From the NCBI GenBank assembly GCA_023423275.1, contig JAFAFW010000082.1:1-64000 (forward strand): a DNA stretch of 64,000 nt, read 5' to 3'. This DNA comes from Pseudomonadota bacterium (GTDB taxonomy: Bacteria > Pseudomonadota > Alphaproteobacteria > Rhizobiales > Hyphomicrobiaceae). Position 1 is the stretch's first letter. Every line of letters begins with the position of its first letter. A program made the translations under genes and the position numbers. Below the pieces are notes generated by a model. The model did no database searches. It saw nothing but the letters and a program-made list of their open reading frames with translations, and was not told the origin of the DNA. Shown one piece after another: positions 1 through 9,073 of this stretch.

Positions 1-74
1 CGGCCTGCGCCGGGATGACGAAAGCGGTGGTGAACAACCAACTCCCGTCATGCCGGCGAAGGCCGGCACCCACG
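1..74. repeat. Inverted REP-like palindromic repeat pair
   Basis: Bases 1-20 are close to the reverse complement of bases 46-65. Both carry the CGTCATxCCGGCGxAGGCCGG core found in short extragenic palindromes of this group of bacteria. Related single copies lie at 9618-9650 and, more degenerate, at 4116-4149. The element lies downstream of ssb in non-coding DNA. Family membership is inferred from pattern only. Confidence 0.55.
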
Positions 75-187
75 GTCAGTTGATCGTGAGCGACAGCCTA
101 CAGGTTGATGGCCCGCGTAGCGCGACACGAGGCTGTAACTCAATGTTGAGCTTGCGCGGTTTCCGCCCCGACTGAGGGGGCGCGGAA

Positions 188-721
188 TTAAAACGGAATC
201 TCGTCGTCCAGCGGCTTGTCGAAGCTCTTGCCGCCACCGCCCGATGACCGGCCGCCGCCGCCGCCACTGCCACCGCCACTGCGGCGCGGGGGCTCGTCGT
301 AGCCGCCGAAGCCAGCATCTCCGCCGTAATCGGCCTGTCCACCTTCCTGCATGCCGCCGCCCGCACCCGCGCGGCCATCGAGCATGGTGAGGGTGCCGTT
401 GAAGCCCTGCAGAACGACTTCGGTCGAGTACCGGTCCTGGCCCTGCTGGTCCTGCCACTTGCGGGTCTGCAGCGCGCCTTCGATGTAAACCTTCGAGCCC
501 TTGCGCAGGTACTGTTCGACGACCTTGCACAGGTTCTCGTTGAAGACCACGACGGAATGCCATTCGGTCTTCTCGCGACGTTCGCCGCTCGACTTGTCGC
601 GCCATGTCTCGCTGGTTGCGATCCTGAGGTTGGCGATCGGCCGCCCATCCTGTGTGCGGCGGATTTCGGGATCCCTGCCGAGATTTCCGACCAGAATCAC
701 CTTGTTCACCGAGCCAGCCAT
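188..721 (-). CDS. ssb: Single-stranded DNA-binding protein SSB
   Basis: Binds and protects single-stranded DNA in replication, recombination and repair. The 177-residue product has the OB-fold start (MAGSVNKVILVGNLGRDPE), the conserved W-HSVVVF core near residues 52-60 and G-KVYIEG, then a long Gly-rich linker from about residue 118. The acidic tail ends DDEIPF, the SSB-Ct peptide that recruits partner proteins. Two in-frame ATGs sit close together. The second, at 721, gives the usual family N-terminus and is 6 bases from an AGGAG, so it is preferred over 724. A LexA-type box and a promoter lie about 160 bases upstream, which suggests SOS control. The identification is secure; only the start is open by one codon. 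Confidence 0.97.
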   Translation of the reverse strand: MAGSVNKVILVGNLGRDPEIRRTQDGRPIANLRIATSETWRDKSSGERREKTEWHSVVVFNENLCKVVEQYLRKGSKVYIEGALQTRKWQDQQGQDRYSTEVVLQGFNGTLTMLDGRAGAGGGMQEGGQADYGGDAGFGGYDEPPRRSGGGSGGGGGRSSGGGGKSFDKPLDDEIPF

Positions 722-878
722 CATCAACTCCTGTGTTCTGCCGCAGACAGATACGGTGCGGTGCCGCCACCAGCGCCTTGGATGCCAGATTCACGTTGCA
801 TCAGCCTACCCAAAACGCGGGTAGGGACGTTGTTGTCCACGACTCATGACATGCGTTGGACATCGGTCGACGGCAGTT

Positions 879-893
879 GTTCTCTCTATGTTC
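879..893. promoter_or_regulatory. Alphaproteobacterial LexA (SOS) box upstream of ssb
   Basis: GTTC at 879-882 and GTTC at 890-893 are separated by exactly seven bases. This is the direct-repeat LexA operator described for alphaproteobacteria (GTTC-N7-GTTC, or GAAC-N7-GAAC on the ssb strand). It sits immediately downstream of a candidate -10 element for ssb, where repressor binding would block initiation. The nearest minus-strand gene it can control is ssb. Confidence 0.75.
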
Positions 894-894
894 T

Positions 895-923
895 AATTTA
901 GTGGATGCTTCTGGTTAACGCAA
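895..923 (-). promoter_or_regulatory. Candidate sigma70-type promoter of ssb
   Basis: Read on the minus strand, TTGCGT (918-923) and TAAATT (895-900) are separated by 17 bases and directly followed by the LexA box. Spacing and position fit a housekeeping promoter for ssb, though the -10 match is partial. Confidence 0.5.
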
Positions 924-938
924 GTCGTTCAGCGCCAC

Positions 939-2999
939 TCAGTTCCCGCGCAGATTGTCGACGGCGAGGATCAAGTCCTGCATGGGCTTCACCGAAACCG
1001 TCTTGGACGCAGGGCAATCGACAGCTTTGAGGCGGTCATGCAACACGAACATGTCGCCCTGGAATTCGGCAGACTGCGCACGCTTGGCGATGCCGGTGGC
1101 GACAGCGCCGTTCGCCCATCGGGTGCGGCACATGAAGCGCCCGAGATGATCCGTGAGAGTGACTTTGTAGTCGACGGGATAGACCAAACCCGTGCTGGCG
1201 TAGCGTTGCCAGACCTGCCGCTCGCTCGAACTCTGCCAGCCCTTGCTCTGGGCGGCATCCGTGACGGGCGCCAAAGCTTCCCGCACCTGCTGACGGATAC
1301 GGATGTCGTCGAGCCGGTTGATCACCGTTGTCAAAGCCGCCTGTTCCGCGGCATCGGGCGGGGCGATCGAGAGCGCACTCAGATCCGCCAGCGCCAGGCT
1401 CGTCTCGGGCGGCGGCAGCGTCTCCCAGATGGTGGCTTGGCGCAGATCTGCTGCCGGAAGCTTCGCACCCGTGAGATCAGCACCAGCCAGCCGGGTGTTG
1501 CGCAGGTCGGCACCTTCCAGGTCGGCGTCCCGCAGCACCGCGGACTGCAATGACGCGTGCGTGAGCGTCACAGCCTGCATGCCAGCGCTCGAAAAATCAG
1601 CAAACTGAGCGTTCGCGCCGGTCAGATCGGCGCCCTGCATCGAGGCGATCAGGAAGTTGGCAGCCTGCATCTGCACGCCGCCGGTCAGATCGGCTTTTTC
1701 CAGATGCGCGCCTGAGAAGTTGGCGCCGATCAGGAGGGCATACGGCAATTCGGCGCCCTGGAGATCGGCTTCCTCCAGCGTGGCCCGGCGCAGATCGATG
1801 CCGGCCATGCGCACACCGGTCAGCTTGGCGCGGGTAAAGTCGGCCCGGCGCGCCTTGACGCAACGGGCGAGATCGCGATCCTCGCTCAGGATCAGCTCGG
1901 AAACGTCGGCGCATTGCAGGCGCGCGGACGTGAGATCAGAGCCGACGAAACTCGCGCCTTCGAGATCAGCGCCCGTCAAATCGACGCGATGCAGGTCGGT
2001 GCGGTCGAGGCGGGCATAGCGCAGATCGCGTCCGCGCAGACTGACGGTGGCATCATCGGGAGACGAGCGCCGCGTGACGCGATCGGCGACCAGATCCTGA
2101 TCCGTCACCACCAGATTGCGATGAAAAATGCCCCATAGCGAGCCGTCGGCCTGCCCGGCGACATAGGGCATGACGAAGCCCATGCTCATGCGCTGTCTCC
2201 GGCCGCTGGTATTATCCTCGGACTGAGGAAGAACGGTGCGCGAAATGCGATCCAGCTTCTCGCCCGGCACGGTTGCGACGAAGAACGAGAAGAAAGCTAC
2301 CGCGGCAAGCACGCCGGACGTCACGATGAAGCTCATCGGATGCTGCACCGTCGTGTTCCAGAAGGCCTTGAAGAATGAGGCTTCGGTCCGCATCAGGAAG
2401 ATGCCGATCATCACCAGCATGAGAATGTCCACGCTCAGCGCAACACGATGCGTCCAGGTGATGACCACGTCGTGATAGGGCAGGAACGAGATCTGGATGA
2501 AGAGCAGCAGGACGACCGGGATCACCACCAGAGTCAGCCATGACATCCCGTGCAGGAACAGGCTCATAATGCGGCTGCGGTGCGGGCCGGCGATCGCCTG
2601 GACGAAGAAGAAGTTATGCAACTCGAGCCGCAACGGGTGCGTGCGCCGGTCGCTGACTTCAAGTGCGCGGACGGCGCTGTCGAATTCCAGCGTCTTGCGC
2701 GCCAGCAGGACAAGCTGGGAGATCAGACCGAGGTGGAACAGCACGAGCAGCACGGCCGCGAAGCGGAAGAACTGCGTGAGCTGAATGTTGACCTGTAGGA
2801 TCGGCAGGGTGACCGGCGTTTCAAGCAGCAGGTCTTTGTGCGTGACACCGGCAACAGCCACCATCAGGTAGGCCATGATGCCGATGAAGATCAGCCACGC
2901 CGTGTGCGACGTATCGCTGGAACTATTGACCGCTTCGAGCAGACTATACGGATTGACGGGCGTCTCGTTATCCGCCGCGGCACGACTTGTCTCCGGCAT
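939..2999 (-). CDS. Membrane protein with C-terminal pentapeptide repeats
   Basis: The product is 686 residues from the ATG at 2999, which has a GGAG upstream; a GTG at 3020 would add seven residues. The N-terminal third has about five hydrophobic spans (near residues 35-52, 77-101, 150-173, 185-203 and 223-243 of this form), so it is an inner-membrane protein. Residues about 318-525 are a near-continuous run of pentapeptides of A(D/N)LxxA type (for example ADLTGAN, ADLEGA), which fold as a right-handed quadrilateral beta-helix. The last 160 residues contain no motif I recognise. The helix should lie on one membrane face as a scaffold or interaction surface; partner and function are unknown. 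It lies upstream of the ssb promoter but is not obviously co-transcribed with ssb. A second membrane-linked pentapeptide-type protein occurs at 10418-12130. Confidence 0.85.
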   Translation of the reverse strand: MPETSRAAADNETPVNPYSLLEAVNSSSDTSHTAWLIFIGIMAYLMVAVAGVTHKDLLLETPVTLPILQVNIQLTQFFRFAAVLLVLFHLGLISQLVLLARKTLEFDSAVRALEVSDRRTHPLRLELHNFFFVQAIAGPHRSRIMSLFLHGMSWLTLVVIPVVLLLFIQISFLPYHDVVITWTHRVALSVDILMLVMIGIFLMRTEASFFKAFWNTTVQHPMSFIVTSGVLAAVAFFSFFVATVPGEKLDRISRTVLPQSEDNTSGRRQRMSMGFVMPYVAGQADGSLWGIFHRNLVVTDQDLVADRVTRRSSPDDATVSLRGRDLRYARLDRTDLHRVDLTGADLEGASFVGSDLTSARLQCADVSELILSEDRDLARCVKARRADFTRAKLTGVRMAGIDLRRATLEEADLQGAELPYALLIGANFSGAHLEKADLTGGVQMQAANFLIASMQGADLTGANAQFADFSSAGMQAVTLTHASLQSAVLRDADLEGADLRNTRLAGADLTGAKLPAADLRQATIWETLPPPETSLALADLSALSIAPPDAAEQAALTTVINRLDDIRIRQQVREALAPVTDAAQSKGWQSSSERQVWQRYASTGLVYPVDYKVTLTDHLGRFMCRTRWANGAVATGIAKRAQSAEFQGDMFVLHDRLKAVDCPASKTVSVKPMQDLILAVDNLRGN

Positions 3000-3191
3000 C
3001 AACGCCCCCACTCCAGACACACCTTAAAGTGGGTAGACCATAGCGGAGAATGTGTGGCAGCGGGGCCACGCACTCCAAGTGTTGCACTGAACAAATTGGC
3101 GCGTCGCTCCCGCGAGCGACGGCTCAGATATGTCCACCCCTGATGATCATCCGTAGGTCCTTGAAGGTGAACGTGGGATGACCGAGCCCGT

Positions 3192-3965
3192 TCACCCTCC
3201 GAGAACGGAATAACCGCCGTCGATCGGCAGCGCCACCCCGGTGATGAAATCCGATGCCTTGCTCGACAGGAACACGGCGACACCCGCGAAGTCTTCCGGA
3301 TCGCCCCAGCGGCCGGCCGGCGTGCGCGCAACGACGCGGTCATGCAATCCATCGACCTGCTTGCGGGCGGCCTTGGTGAGATCGGTGTCGATCCAGCCCG
3401 GAAGGATGCAGTTGACCTGGATGTTGTCCTTCGCCCAGGCGGTCGCGAGCGACTTCGACATCTGCACGATGCCGCCCTTGGAAGTGGAGTAGGCCGGCGC
3501 GAACGGCACGCCGAAGATCGACGTCATCGAGCCGGTGGTGATGATCTTGCCGCCGCCCTGCGCCTTCATTGCCGGGTAAACGGCCTGTGCGCAGAAGAAC
3601 GGCCCATTCAGGTTGACGTCGAGGACCGTCTGCCACTCCTCGGGCGTATAGTCCTGCGGCGCCTTGCGGATGTTGATGCCCGCGTTGGCCAGCAGGATAT
3701 CGATGCGCTGGAAGCGGTCGAGCGCCGCCTGCACCATGCGATCGACCGAGTCCTTGTCCTGCACGTCGACCTCGACGGTGGCGACGCGGGCGCCGATCTT
3801 CTGCAGCTCCTCCGCGGCGGCGGCCGATTTCTTCTGGTCGCGGGCGGCGATGACGATAGCCGCACCTGCCCGTGCCAGCCCTTTCGCCATGCCCAGCCCG
3901 ATGCCGCCGTTGCCGCCGGTTACGATGGCGACGCGGCCTGTCAAATCGAAGGGGGAAGCGGACAT
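3192..3965 (-). CDS. SDR family oxidoreductase (classical)
   Basis: A 257-residue classical short-chain dehydrogenase/reductase, expected to be cytosolic and NAD(P)-dependent. It shows the cofactor motif TGGNGGIG at residues 16-23, the NAG motif at 94-96, Ser near 146 and the catalytic Tyr159-x3-Lys163 (YSTSK). A C-terminal IDGGY is typical of the glucose-1-dehydrogenase/3-oxoacyl-ACP reductase branch. The start at 3965 (MSASPFDL) is chosen because an AAGGAA precedes it; the open frame runs 75 codons further upstream without family similarity. The substrate cannot be read from the sequence, and the flanking genes do not indicate a pathway. Confidence 0.9.
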   Translation of the reverse strand: MSASPFDLTGRVAIVTGGNGGIGLGMAKGLARAGAAIVIAARDQKKSAAAAEELQKIGARVATVEVDVQDKDSVDRMVQAALDRFQRIDILLANAGINIRKAPQDYTPEEWQTVLDVNLNGPFFCAQAVYPAMKAQGGGKIITTGSMTSIFGVPFAPAYSTSKGGIVQMSKSLATAWAKDNIQVNCILPGWIDTDLTKAARKQVDGLHDRVVARTPAGRWGDPEDFAGVAVFLSSKASDFITGVALPIDGGYSVLGG

Positions 3966-4237
3966 GCTGGCAGGTTCCTTGGGCGATTGGTGATGTTGAC
4001 GAGGCGCAGGATACTGCCCGCGTTCCTCGCCTCCTATGCCCATAGAATAGCCGCTAGTTGTCTGCAAGCGGAAGCCTATCGCGCCGCGGGTCAGACAGTC
4101 CTCGCATCCCTTTCCCCCGTCACTCTCGCGAAGGCGGGAAGGTGGATGACGGTTGAGAGGTCCCTGGCTGCCATTCTGCTGCAGCAACAAGGCCAGTAGC
4201 GCGGACCATGGGGAAATGCTAGAAGCCGTGCCCTTGC

Positions 4238-4633
4238 GTGAGGTTACTGACGAAACGGTTCGTGGGCTACGACTGCAGCAAGTGTCCGGCTTATTGCTGT
4301 ACCTATCCTGTCATTGTGCTGACGAAGCGTGACGTGGAAAGGCTGGCGAAGCATTTCGGGCTCACCTTCGAGGAAGCCGAGAAGAAGTTCACGCGCTCGG
4401 CGCACGGCCATAAGCGTATCATCCGCCGCAAGAAGGACGAGCACTTCGGCCGCGCGTGCCGTTTCCTTGACCCCAAGACCCGGCGGTGCACGATTTACAC
4501 GGCCCGGCCCGCGGTCTGCCGTCAGTTTCCCGTCGAAAAGCGCTGCGGCTACTATGATTTCCTGAAGTTCGAGCGCGAGCACCAGAACGATCCGGATCTC
4601 GTCGCGACCACCGATAACGGTCTCTGGAAGTAG
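4238..4633 (+). CDS. YkgJ-type cysteine cluster protein
   Basis: A 131-residue protein of the YkgJ/UPF0153 zinc- or iron-binding family. It has the N-terminal CxxCxxxCC arrangement (Cys13, 16, 20, 21) and later Cys74, Cys84, Cys94 and Cys103 in the RxCRFLDxxxxxCxIYxxRPxxCRxFP context that defines the family. The likely function is metal binding, possibly an Fe-S or Zn site; no reaction is established. The start is GTG at 4238, as no in-frame ATG lies upstream. It stands alone between a divergent SDR and the methanethiol oxidase gene. Confidence 0.85.
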   Translation: MRLLTKRFVGYDCSKCPAYCCTYPVIVLTKRDVERLAKHFGLTFEEAEKKFTRSAHGHKRIIRRKKDEHFGRACRFLDPKTRRCTIYTARPAVCRQFPVEKRCGYYDFLKFEREHQNDPDLVATTDNGLWK

Positions 4634-4799
4634 CGCACGGGCGTTTGCTACTCGCGCTGAACGATCTTGCCTGATGTGAAATTTGGGCGCAGTCTGATGA
4701 TTGCCGGCATCCTGAAGGTCTTCCAATCCAGCCGGCTGAAACGTCGATGTTGATCTCTTTAGGTTAGGCCGGAGCTTCCGGTCGGATTGAGAGGCGAGC

Positions 4800-6194
4800 A
4801 TGGCGACCTGGAAGCCCGACCCATCCTTCTATCCCTCCCCGCGTATGGCGGCTAAAGCTCCCCCGGAAACTCTGGCGTATGTCGCCGCATTCGACTCGGC
4901 GGGGAAAACGCCGGATGGCATAGCGGTCGTCGATGTCGATCCGGCATCGCGGACTTACAGCAAGGTGATCAACACCGTTGCGATGCCGAATACCGGCGAT
5001 GAGCTGCACCACTTCGGCTGGAACGCCTGCTCGTCCTGCTTGTGTCCCAATGCGCCGCATCCGCATACCGAACGCCGCTATCTCGTGGTGCCCGGGCTAC
5101 GGTCGTCGCGCATTCATATTCTCGACACCAAGCCGGATCCCAAGAAACCGAAGATCGTCAAGATCATCGAGCCGTCGGAGATTGCCGAACGCGCCGACTA
5201 CTCACGCCCTCATACCGTTCATTGCGGACCCGAAGGGATCTATGTGGCCGCCCTGGCCAACGGAAAGGGTGAAGCGCCGGGCGGCATCTTCCTCATGGAT
5301 CACGAGACGTTCGATGTGCGCGGGCGCTGGGAGATCGACCGCGGCCCGCAGCGGCTCGCCTACGACGCTTGGTGGCATCTGGGCTATGACACCATGGTCA
5401 CCAGCGAATGGGGGCTGCCGGAGAATTTCGAGAATGGCTTGATCCCTGACGTGCTGCTCGGAGCCAAGTACGGCCGCAAACTGCATTTCTGGGATCTGCA
5501 TACCCGCAGGCATCAGCAGACGATCGATTTCGGCGACAAGCATCAGCTGGTGTTCGAGCTGCGGCCCGCGCACGATCCGACCAAGGCCTACGGCTTCGTC
5601 AATTGCGTGCTGAGCCTGGAGGATCTGTCGTCGTCGATCTGGACATGGCACCGCAAGGGCAACAAGTGGGCGGTGACCAAGATCATCGATATTCCCGCCG
5701 AGCCGGCCGATCCCGATCAGTTACCGCCGATGCTGAAGGGCTTCAAGGCCGTGCCGCCGCTGTGCACGGACATCGACCTGTCGATGGATGATAAGTATCT
5801 CTATGTCGCCTGCTGGGGCACCGGAGATCTTCGGCAATACGATGTGTCGGATCCGCTGAAGCCGAAGCATACCGGCACCGTGCGGATCGGCGGCATCGTT
5901 TCAAAGGCAACGCATCCGGCCGCAAAGAACGGACCTCTCAACGGGGGTCCGCAGATGGTGGAGATCAGCCGCGACGGCCGCCGGATTTACTTCACCAACT
6001 CGCTCTACGGCGCCATTGATGAGCAGTTCTACCCTGACGGCATTGATGGCTGGATGGTGAAGCTCGACGCCAAGCCGGGAGGTGGTATCGCCTTTGACGA
6101 GAAGTTCTTCGTCACATGGCCGAAGTCACACCGTCCGCATCAGGTGAGGCTGGAGGGCGGCGACTGCTCGTCGGATTCCTACTGCTATCCGTGA
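4800..6194 (+). CDS. mtoX: Methanethiol oxidase / selenium-binding protein SBP56 family
   Basis: A 464-residue SBP56-family beta-propeller enzyme. Family members oxidise methanethiol to formaldehyde, hydrogen sulfide and hydrogen peroxide using a copper site. Visible hallmarks are the ELHHFGWNACSSC segment with Cys77, Cys80 and Cys82, paired histidines at 70-71 and 87/89, the SEWG motif, and the C-terminal HRPHQVRLEGGDCSSD block. Length matches full SBP56 proteins. No signal peptide is evident (MATWKPDPS), whereas some characterised bacterial MtoX enzymes are periplasmic, so location is uncertain. The adjoining genes give no SCO1/MauG-like maturation factor. The family call is strong; the methanethiol reaction is by homology. 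Confidence 0.88.
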   Translation: MATWKPDPSFYPSPRMAAKAPPETLAYVAAFDSAGKTPDGIAVVDVDPASRTYSKVINTVAMPNTGDELHHFGWNACSSCLCPNAPHPHTERRYLVVPGLRSSRIHILDTKPDPKKPKIVKIIEPSEIAERADYSRPHTVHCGPEGIYVAALANGKGEAPGGIFLMDHETFDVRGRWEIDRGPQRLAYDAWWHLGYDTMVTSEWGLPENFENGLIPDVLLGAKYGRKLHFWDLHTRRHQQTIDFGDKHQLVFELRPAHDPTKAYGFVNCVLSLEDLSSSIWTWHRKGNKWAVTKIIDIPAEPADPDQLPPMLKGFKAVPPLCTDIDLSMDDKYLYVACWGTGDLRQYDVSDPLKPKHTGTVRIGGIVSKATHPAAKNGPLNGGPQMVEISRDGRRIYFTNSLYGAIDEQFYPDGIDGWMVKLDAKPGGGIAFDEKFFVTWPKSHRPHQVRLEGGDCSSDSYCYP

Positions 6195-6214
6195 CGGGTG
6201 CGGACGGCAGCGTT

Positions 6215-6607
6215 TCACGGCCAAAGGCCGAGATCGTCCCACTGATCCTTGGGAATTTCCTGGCCCAGCTCGTATTTGAACGTCCGGGCCTTCATCAGAT
6301 CTTCGGTCAGATCACAATTGAAGTTGAGTGCGTACCACCGATGATTGGATCTCACCGCGCCGCCCTTCGCGGACAGCGACGTGCCATCGAGAACCGCGCG
6401 GCTGAAGATGGACGTCTTCATGCGGTCGGCAGTCCGCAGGCGCTTGTCCTTGTGGAGGGCATCCAGTCCACGGATGATGCAGGCCTGATGCGAGCGTTCG
6501 TAGGGAGCAAGGCTGGCGAGCGCGCGTTGGGTTCTGTCTTGTGCGATGCCCGGAGTGAATGTCATCAGCACGATCCATGCCGCGATCACCGCAGTCTTCA
6601 CCTGCAT
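6215..6607 (-). CDS. DUF930 family secreted protein
   Basis: A 130-residue protein with a signal peptide (MQVKTAVIAAWIVLMTFTPGIAQ, likely cleaved near residue 22). The mature part resembles the DUF930 proteins common in rhizobia and relatives: an early Cys in SHQACIIRGLD, the DRMKTSIFS segment, SNHRWYALNFNCDL and the C-terminal ELGxxIPxDQWxxLGLW block. Function of the family is unknown; a two-Cys periplasmic domain is likely. The start at 6607 is chosen because it begins the signal peptide and is preceded by GAGGGAACG. It converges on the methanethiol oxidase gene with a 20-base gap. Confidence 0.75.
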   Translation of the reverse strand: MQVKTAVIAAWIVLMTFTPGIAQDRTQRALASLAPYERSHQACIIRGLDALHKDKRLRTADRMKTSIFSRAVLDGTSLSAKGGAVRSNHRWYALNFNCDLTEDLMKARTFKYELGQEIPKDQWDDLGLWP

Positions 6608-6835
6608 CGTTCCCTCGATGTTGCTCAATGTCCCCACGCGAACGTCATGTCCAGAATGCGGCGATAATTGGACTTCCAGACGGCTGCGCATTGCCTCGAT
6701 GACGGGCGTGGACAGCGGGCAGTAGAGGCGCGGCAGGCTGCCGGCCGGAACAGCCAGTTGACGCAGGGCAATTCTTCGATGGAGCCACGCAGTTATAGGC
6801 GCGACCGGATGCAACTCGTCACTTGAGACGACGGT

Positions 6836-7468
6836 ATGATTGAAGATTGGCCATGGCTGATGTTGATCGCGCTCGGCGCGTTCCATGGACTCAATCCGGC
6901 CATGGGCTGGCTGTTTGCGGTGGCTCTTGCGCTACATCGCGGCGGAGCATCGATCATTCCGACTGCGGTATTGGCGATTGCAGTCGGCCACGCATTCTCG
7001 GTGATGCTGTTCGCGTTTGCCTTTCTCGCCGCCGGCATCGTGCTGAACCTGCACCGGGCCTACATCGGCGCCGGTTTGTTGTTGATCGGGTGGGCCGGCT
7101 ATCATCAGCTCGTTGGCCACAAGCATCGCGTCCGTGTCGGCATGCAAACGGGGATGATGGGGCTTGCGGGATGGTCGTTTCTCATGGCCACGGCCCATGG
7201 CGCCGGGATGATGATCCTGCCGGCGCTGATCCCGCTGTGTGCTGGGGAGACGCCGTCCACGGCGACGACCGCTATGTCAGTCCAAACGATCGCCGCCGGC
7301 GCTGTGCTGGTTCATTCCGGCGCGATGCTGGTGGTCACAGGCGCGATGGCCTGGGTCGTCTACAAGTGGGTCGGCGTCGCCGTTTTGCGTACGGCCTGGA
7401 TCAATCTGGATCTCCTTTGGACTGTCGCACTCGCTGCCACCGGCCTGCTGATGATCGTGCTGGCGTGA
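6836..7468 (+). CDS. Small polytopic membrane protein with two His-Gly motifs
   Basis: A 210-residue integral membrane protein with about six hydrophobic spans. Two polar motifs lie within or near the membrane: GAFHGLNPAMGW (residues about 14-25) and ATAHGAGMMILP (about 118-129), with a GHA at about residue 51. The HGLNPxxGW arrangement recalls the HGxDxDH membrane motif of NiCoT/RcnA/UreH-type metal transporters, but the second Asp/His is missing. I therefore do not assign a substrate. Such proteins are sometimes annotated as antiporters without evidence. The gene is alone, divergent from the DUF930 gene. Confidence 0.7.
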   Translation: MIEDWPWLMLIALGAFHGLNPAMGWLFAVALALHRGGASIIPTAVLAIAVGHAFSVMLFAFAFLAAGIVLNLHRAYIGAGLLLIGWAGYHQLVGHKHRVRVGMQTGMMGLAGWSFLMATAHGAGMMILPALIPLCAGETPSTATTAMSVQTIAAGAVLVHSGAMLVVTGAMAWVVYKWVGVAVLRTAWINLDLLWTVALAATGLLMIVLA

Positions 7469-7584
7469 CCCCCATGACTGTCACGGCGGATTGCGCGCGG
7501 AGCTGACCTGCGCAACGGCTGGCCTTCATTTGCCCGTCATCACGAGGCTGCAAGATCGTCCGAAGTCAATTCAAGGATGGATCC

Positions 7585-8811
7585 ATGCCACACAGCCGTA
7601 ACACTGTAATCGGTCTTATCGTCGTGCTTGCAAGTGCAACGTCCGCCGTCGCACAGCAGGTGCCGATCGAGGTCGGCGTTCGCCCGCTCTATCTGATCGA
7701 CAAGATGAAAGACGGTCCGCTGAAGCAGAAGCTTCAGGCGTGCGCCGGCCAGCCCGTCAAGCGGACTCTGTTCTCGATCGGGCATCGCGGTGCACCGTTG
7801 CAGTTCCCTGAGCACACGGTCGAATCGAACCTTGCTGCCGCGTGGCAGGGCGCAGGCATCCTGGAATGCGACGTCGCCTTTACCGCCGACAAGGAACTCG
7901 TCTGCCGCCATGCGCAGAACGACCTGCATACGACGACCAATATCGTCGCGACACCACTCGCCGCGAAATGCACGAAGCCGTTCACGCCTGCTTCGGGTGA
8001 TACACCGGCTTCAGCAGAATGCCGCACGTCGGACCTCACATTGGCCGAGTTCCGGACCCTGACGCCCAAGATGGACGCCTCCAACAAGACGGCGACCACG
8101 CCTGCGGCCTATCTCACCGGAACCGCGCCCTGGCGCACCGATCTTTACGCGATCCAGCCCGCGCGCCTGATGACGCACAAGGAATCGATCGAGCTGTTCC
8201 GCTCGCTCGGCGCGAAGTTTACGCCTGAATTGAAGACGCCCGTGGTCAAGATGCCCTTCGAGGGCTTCTCGCGCGAGGACTACGCCCAGAAGCTGATCAA
8301 CGAATACAAGTCCGCTGGCGTACCGGCCTCGGATGTTTTCGCGCAGAGCTTCGACATTGCCGACGTGCGCTACTGGATCAAGGCTGAACCGGCATTCGGC
8401 GCGCAGGCGGTGTATCTGATCGACGATTCCAGCATTCCGAAGCTTGACGGCATGGATCCCAAGACGTGGGGATGGGAGCCGAAGGCGTTGAAGGCTGAAG
8501 GCATCAACTACGTCGCACCGGCAATCCCCTTCCTGCTGACCGTCGACGCAACGGGCAAGATCGTCCCGTCGGCGTTGGCGATCGCTTTGAAGGAGGCCGA
8601 CATCAAGATCATCGCCTGGTCGTTCGAACGTTCGGGCCCGCTGACGGACGGCGGCGGCTGGTACTTCAACAGCATCACCAAAGCGATTACCGGTGGCGGT
8701 GACTACTACGAAGTGCTTGACGTGCTGGCCCAGCAGGTCGGCGCGGTCGGTGTCTTCAGCGACTGGCCGGCTTCGGTCAGCTATTACGCGAGCTGCATGA
8801 ACTTGAAATAA
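7585..8811 (+). CDS. Periplasmic glycerophosphodiester phosphodiesterase
   Basis: Hydrolyses glycerophosphodiesters to glycerol-3-phosphate and an alcohol. The 408-residue product has a signal peptide (cleavage near AVA-QQ, residue 23) and the GDPD catalytic start GHRGAPLQFPEHT with His67-Arg68, then ECDVAFTAD giving Glu94 and Asp96, and His109. The His-Glu-Asp-His set of the family is therefore intact. Insertions around residues 120-200 make it longer than the cytosolic UgpQ type and closer to GlpQ-like periplasmic enzymes. An AAGGATGG precedes the ATG. It is followed by a hairpin at 8827-8856 and appears monocistronic. Confidence 0.92.
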   Translation: MPHSRNTVIGLIVVLASATSAVAQQVPIEVGVRPLYLIDKMKDGPLKQKLQACAGQPVKRTLFSIGHRGAPLQFPEHTVESNLAAAWQGAGILECDVAFTADKELVCRHAQNDLHTTTNIVATPLAAKCTKPFTPASGDTPASAECRTSDLTLAEFRTLTPKMDASNKTATTPAAYLTGTAPWRTDLYAIQPARLMTHKESIELFRSLGAKFTPELKTPVVKMPFEGFSREDYAQKLINEYKSAGVPASDVFAQSFDIADVRYWIKAEPAFGAQAVYLIDDSSIPKLDGMDPKTWGWEPKALKAEGINYVAPAIPFLLTVDATGKIVPSALAIALKEADIKIIAWSFERSGPLTDGGGWYFNSITKAITGGGDYYEVLDVLAQQVGAVGVFSDWPASVSYYASCMNLK

Positions 8812-8826
8812 GCGTACAAGACCACG

Positions 8827-8856
8827 CCCAGCCTTGGGATCAGTTCCAGGGCTGGG
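8827..8856 (+). terminator. Hairpin after the glycerophosphodiesterase gene
   Basis: CCCAGCC (8827-8833) pairs with GGCTGGG (8850-8856), with partial further pairing inside the loop, 15 bases after the stop codon. There is no U-tract, so it may stabilise the 3' end rather than terminate. Confidence 0.4.
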
Positions 8857-9073
8857 TGACTGGAAAGGCACCTGAAGTCGGCCGCACGCCGATAGGCCGC
8901 GAGCATAATCCGAAGGGTGTCGACCTCGGCCTGCCTGCATGGCAGACTTTTCCGCACTCACACCTACGCCTATAATGCCTTCGGGCATCGTCCCGCTGAT
9001 CAACCAGGAGTACGAACGCAACTTGGGGCACCGTCCTCGAGATCGCCGACGTCTCCCAGCTTGAGGTATCGCG

